From Bradyrhizobium sp. CCBAU 53421 (GTDB lineage Bacteria; Pseudomonadota; Alphaproteobacteria; Rhizobiales; Xanthobacteraceae): a DNA stretch of 64,000 nt. Positions within the stretch are counted from its first letter, which is position 1. Each line of letters starts with the position of its first letter. The notes beneath the pieces were generated by a model, which ran no database searches, was not told the origin of the DNA, and saw nothing but the letters and a program-made list of their open reading frames with translations. The DNA lies in the NCBI RefSeq assembly GCF_015291625.1, contig NZ_CP030047.1, forward strand, positions 4,464,001 to 4,528,000, given 5' to 3'. A program made the position numbers and the translations under genes. Of this stretch, positions 61,932 to 64,000 are shown in pieces.

Positions 61932-61946
61932 TTAATCGCGCCTTAA
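61932..61946 (+). promoter_or_regulatory. perfect CtrA box
   Basis: TTAATCGCGCCTTAA is an exact TTAA-N7-TTAA match, the CtrA consensus of alphaproteobacteria. It lies 53 bases before the XRE gene start at 62000 and 26 bases after the mgtE stop. Confidence 0.65.
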
Positions 61947-61999
61947 CGGGGTTGGCGGATGATGCTCCTATCTCCAAGGGGGCCATCACGGGGGCCATC

Positions 62000-62317
62000 A
62001 TGCAGCGGTTGCGGCTCAAGGCGGACGGACGGATCGTCGAATTGCGCGACGGGCAGGAAATCCCGCTCGTGCCGCACCCGGCCGAGGCGGCGATGCAGCC
62101 TTCGACCTCGCAACCGGCCGTGCGCGATCTGCGCCGCCGCGCCCAGCTCACCCAGCTCGAATTCGCCGCCAAGCTCGGCGTGCCGGTTGAGACCATCCGC
62201 AACTGGGAGCAGGGCAAGCGCGCCCCGCGAGGACCGGCCCGCGCGCTGCTCGCGGTGATCGCCCATTCACCGGAGACGGTGTTCGCCGCGCTGTCGAGCG
62301 AGCCGACGGCGGCTTAA
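62000..62317 (+). CDS. XRE-family helix-turn-helix protein
   Basis: A 105-residue regulator. The HTH_3 domain is at the C-terminus (about 42-95): LRRRAQLTQLEFAAKLGVPV and ETIRNWEQGKRAPRGPARAL. The N-terminal half (RLRLKADGRIVELRDGQEIP) is a short basic/acidic stretch. This resembles HigA-type antitoxins, but no toxin gene is adjacent. A TTG at 61952 is a possible upstream start. A direct repeat (GGGGGCCATCA) lies just before the ATG. A perfect CtrA box upstream suggests cell-cycle control. Confidence 0.75.
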   Translation: MQRLRLKADGRIVELRDGQEIPLVPHPAEAAMQPSTSQPAVRDLRRRAQLTQLEFAAKLGVPVETIRNWEQGKRAPRGPARALLAVIAHSPETVFAALSSEPTAA

Positions 62318-62356
62318 ACTGGCGCGGCGTTCTTCGCCATCATTGCCGCAAACTCG

Positions 62357-62482
62357 GTGTCGTCCCTGCGAAAGCAGGGACCCATACTCAGCGGCCCGTG
62401 TTGTGAACGGGACTCGTCGTTCGAGCGTGGCGCAACAACACCGATCTGTGGTTATGGGGCCCTGTTTTCGCAGGGACGACAC
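62357..62482. repeat. dispersed inverted-repeat element, copy 2
   Basis: Ends GTGTCGTCCCTGCGAAAGC and TTTTCGCAGGGACGACAC are inverted. It shares its end sequences and layout with the copy at 26640-26769. It fills most of the gap between the XRE gene and the gene at 62635. Confidence 0.8.
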
Positions 62483-62634
62483 GGAGTGTGTTCACGATCG
62501 GTGAGTCAAATTTCTCGAAGAGGGCGCAGGGAAAGCCGGGTGCCGATCGCTGCGTCATGGGACTTGCCAGCAAAGCGGTTTGGCCGTTTTAATCAAGGGA
62601 TTGCAGCACGTTATTTTTGAACCGTGGATTTCCC

Positions 62635-62844
62635 ATGAAGGCGATCGAGCAGATTATTGCCGGCTATGTATTGTTGAAGAATCGTCAAGCGCTGGAAGAG
62701 CTCAGGGACCACCGCCAACGACTGTTGGACGGTGTTCAAGCCTACAGCGTCCCTGGCTTCAAGCCGTCGGTCGTGAATGACACGCTTCGCGAGGAGATCG
62801 AGCTCATCGAAGCGGCTTTGGCTCGCTTCGACGGGGACGCATAA
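62635..62844 (+). CDS. conserved hypothetical protein, 69 aa
   Basis: A 69-residue protein starting MKAIEQIIAGYVLLKNRQAL, with EELRDHRQRLLDGVQAYSVP and NDTLREEIELIEAALARFDG. Two or three amphipathic helices, with no membrane segment. The start at 62635 is favoured over the in-frame ATG at 62617 because the conserved pattern begins MKAIE. Common in Bradyrhizobium and of unknown function. Confidence 0.6.
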   Translation: MKAIEQIIAGYVLLKNRQALEELRDHRQRLLDGVQAYSVPGFKPSVVNDTLREEIELIEAALARFDGDA

Positions 62845-62986
62845 TTGCGACCGCGCGGAGCGTTTGCGGTGAAGGTCCCCAGGCTGCCTTAGGAGCGCCG
62901 GCTTCTGCCGACGACAGCCTGATGGCGTCGCGACGGCGCGGGCGCCCGCGAGTGACCGGCGCGGGCCCGCGATGCGGTCACATCGA

Positions 62987-63514
62987 TCAGCCGCAGCAGG
63001 GCTGTTCGGCTTTCGGGGCGCAGCAGGATTGCTGCTCCCGCAGCCATCGGTCGCGCGGCTTGCAACTCGACGGACGCGCCGAGAGATAGACGCGGATCGC
63101 GGTGTCGCCGGCTTCCATGCGCTCCGCGCGATAGATTTGCATCGGCCGCACGCCGTCGCTCACCTCGAAGGTCAGCTTGGCCTGCGGATCGAAGCCGACG
63201 GCCTCATCGACCTTGCGGATGATCGCGAGGAATTTTCCAGCCGGCATGTGACCGCGGTTTTCCTCCTCGATGTCCCAGAGCTGAATGAAGGTCTCGCTCC
63301 AGCTCTCGGGGTTCGCGCCGCAATCGAGCCCTCTGAACGAGCCGGTCTTGACTTCGGTCACGTGATAGCTGGGGCGGACATCCCGGCCGTCGTAGCTGAA
63401 GATCAGCGGCTTCTCCTTGTGCGCCTCGAGGCTGGAAAGCAGCGCCGCAGCTGACAGCTCGTCCACCGGGAGCAGGGCGCCGACGAGCGATCGGGTATTG
63501 GCAAGCGTGTTCAT
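62987..63514 (-). CDS. DUF6428 family protein of the arsenic locus
   Basis: A 175-residue protein. SSLEAHKEKPLIFSYDGRDV, SYHVTEVKTGSFRGLDCGAN and ETFIQLWDIEEENRGHMPAG are a conserved pattern in proteins next to arsR genes (DUF6428). The C-terminal tail (REQQSCCAPKAEQPCCG) has four cysteines that could bind arsenite. It is divergent from arsR, with the ArsR-type palindrome between. The ATG at 63514 gives a normal start. Confidence 0.75.
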   Translation of the reverse strand: MNTLANTRSLVGALLPVDELSAAALLSSLEAHKEKPLIFSYDGRDVRPSYHVTEVKTGSFRGLDCGANPESWSETFIQLWDIEEENRGHMPAGKFLAIIRKVDEAVGFDPQAKLTFEVSDGVRPMQIYRAERMEAGDTAIRVYLSARPSSCKPRDRWLREQQSCCAPKAEQPCCG

Positions 63515-63529
63515 GGCTGCTATCCTCAT

Positions 63530-63545
63530 TTCAATGATTGTTGAA
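63530..63545. promoter_or_regulatory. ArsR-type operator
   Basis: TTCAATGATTGTTGAA carries TTCAA and TTGAA inverted arms around six bases. It lies between the divergent DUF6428 and arsR genes, 19 bases before the arsR start, where an ArsR dimer would repress both. Confidence 0.6.
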
Positions 63546-63563
63546 TTGTAGGATTATCGAAAG

Positions 63564-63923
63564 ATGGAGGAGCGTCAAGCCCGAACCGCCTTCGCCGCAC
63601 TGTCGCAGGAAACGCGGCTGCGGATCGTGCGGCTCTTGGTCCAGGCCGGTCCCGATGGAATGGCGGCAGGGGCGATTGCCGAGGCGGTCAATGTATCGCC
63701 ATCCAACGTCTCGTTCCATCTGAAGGACCTCGAGCATGCCGGCATGATCGTGCCGCGTCGTGAGGCGCGTTCGATCATCTACTCGGCGGATTTCACCGGT
63801 CTGCGCGATCTCATCGCCTTCCTGATGAAGGATTGCTGCGCGGGCCACCCGGAAATCTGCGCGCCGGCGCTCGCCGATGTTCAGTGCCGGCCCTCCACGG
63901 CCAAGAAGAAGGCGCGCGCCTGA
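63564..63923 (+). CDS. arsR: ArsR-family arsenical repressor
   Basis: A 119-residue winged-helix repressor. HTH: FAALSQETRLRIVRLLVQAG and NVSPSNVSFHLKDLEHAGMI, with wing REARSIIYSADF. The C-terminal cysteines C91, C92 and C99 (KDCCAGHPEIC) resemble the arsenite site of the Acidithiobacillus-type ArsR, and C108 is extra. As(III) binding releases DNA. The stop overlaps the start of the aquaporin gene (TGATG), so they are co-translated. Confidence 0.95.
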   Translation: MEERQARTAFAALSQETRLRIVRLLVQAGPDGMAAGAIAEAVNVSPSNVSFHLKDLEHAGMIVPRREARSIIYSADFTGLRDLIAFLMKDCCAGHPEICAPALADVQCRPSTAKKKARA

Positions 63924-64000
63924 TGCCTGGCTTCGACCTGCCGCGGCGGCTCGTGGCCGAGGGCCTCGGCACCTTGCTTCTGGTCGCAACCGTCGTCGGC
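63923..64000 (+). CDS. aquaporin-type channel (start of gene, cut by window end)
   Basis: The ATG at 63923 overlaps the arsR stop. The 26 visible residues (MPGFDLPRRLVAEGLGTLLL...) are the first helix of an MIP/aquaporin protein. In rhizobia the arsR-linked MIP protein AqpS exports arsenite, and the position fits. The rest is outside the window. Confidence 0.7.
   Translation, partial: MPGFDLPRRLVAEGLGTLLLVATVVG

Noticed and set aside
62000..62317. A complete toxin-antitoxin pair with the XRE protein as antitoxin
   Set aside because: No toxin-like gene is adjacent on either side; the neighbours are mgtE and a repeat.

Overview
The window is GC-rich chromosomal DNA of an alphaproteobacterium of the Bradyrhizobium type (family Nitrobacteraceae). 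This rests on protein content and on several intergenic palindromes typical of Bradyrhizobium and Rhodopseudomonas, including a hairpin with GAGCATGATC-type arms and the GTGTCGT...ACGACAC and GTCATTCCGGGGC...GCCCCGGAATGAC inverted repeats. Matches to the GGAAC-N16/17-CGTT (EcfG general stress sigma factor) and TTAA-N7-TTAA (CtrA) consensus sequences also fit. No phage, complete insertion sequence, CRISPR array or rRNA was seen. Two tRNA genes are present: Arg(TCG) and Leu(GAG).

Layout. 1-2.4 kb: small conserved proteins and a decayed methyltransferase gene. 2.4-7.7 kb: a five-gene minus-strand cassette (two MFS exporters around an exported cyclophilin-like protein, an exported Mn-cupin like hydroxynitrile lyase, and an exported double carboxymuconolactone decarboxylase-like protein), divergent from a LysR regulator. 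7.7-10.9 kb: alkane hydroxylase AlkB, a divergent AraC regulator and a fatty acid hydroxylase. 11-14 kb: gene-poor, lower GC, with small ORFs, two related hairpins and tRNA-Arg. 14-19 kb: periplasmic proteins, a CPA2 antiporter fused to a universal-stress domain, and a group of tiny proteins with EcfG-like promoters. 19-30 kb: AraC regulator, a frameshifted MFS gene, tandem GNAT, acyl-CoA dehydrogenase, CadC-type regulator, winged-helix/Cys-cluster protein, DMT transporter, photolyase and 1-Cys peroxiredoxin. 30-39 kb: exported phosphatase-superfamily protein, heavy-metal RND efflux operon and ArsI-like C-As lyase. 39-46 kb: GGDEF-EAL protein, PPC-domain protein, RlpA-like protein, hybrid histidine kinase and nuclease-like protein. 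47-50.6 kb: propionyl-CoA carboxylase alpha, oxaloacetate decarboxylase-type lyase and acylphosphatase. 50.6-57.4 kb: methyltransferase, GbsR-led operon, LysR/tautomerase pair, LipB, orphan FliN and tRNA-Leu. 57.6-64 kb: membrane protein, two paralogous polysaccharide deacetylases, MgtE, an XRE regulator with a perfect CtrA box, and the start of an arsenic locus (DUF6428 protein, ArsR, aquaporin-type channel cut by the window end).

The genes form an accessory-metabolism and stress stretch: redox/aldehyde or cyanohydrin-type detoxification, alkane oxidation, metal and arsenic resistance, DNA repair and envelope remodelling. The most unusual candidate is the exported cupin / CMD / cyclophilin-like cassette at 2.4-7.7 kb. 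Gene calls rest on reading translated sequences by eye; no database search was run.
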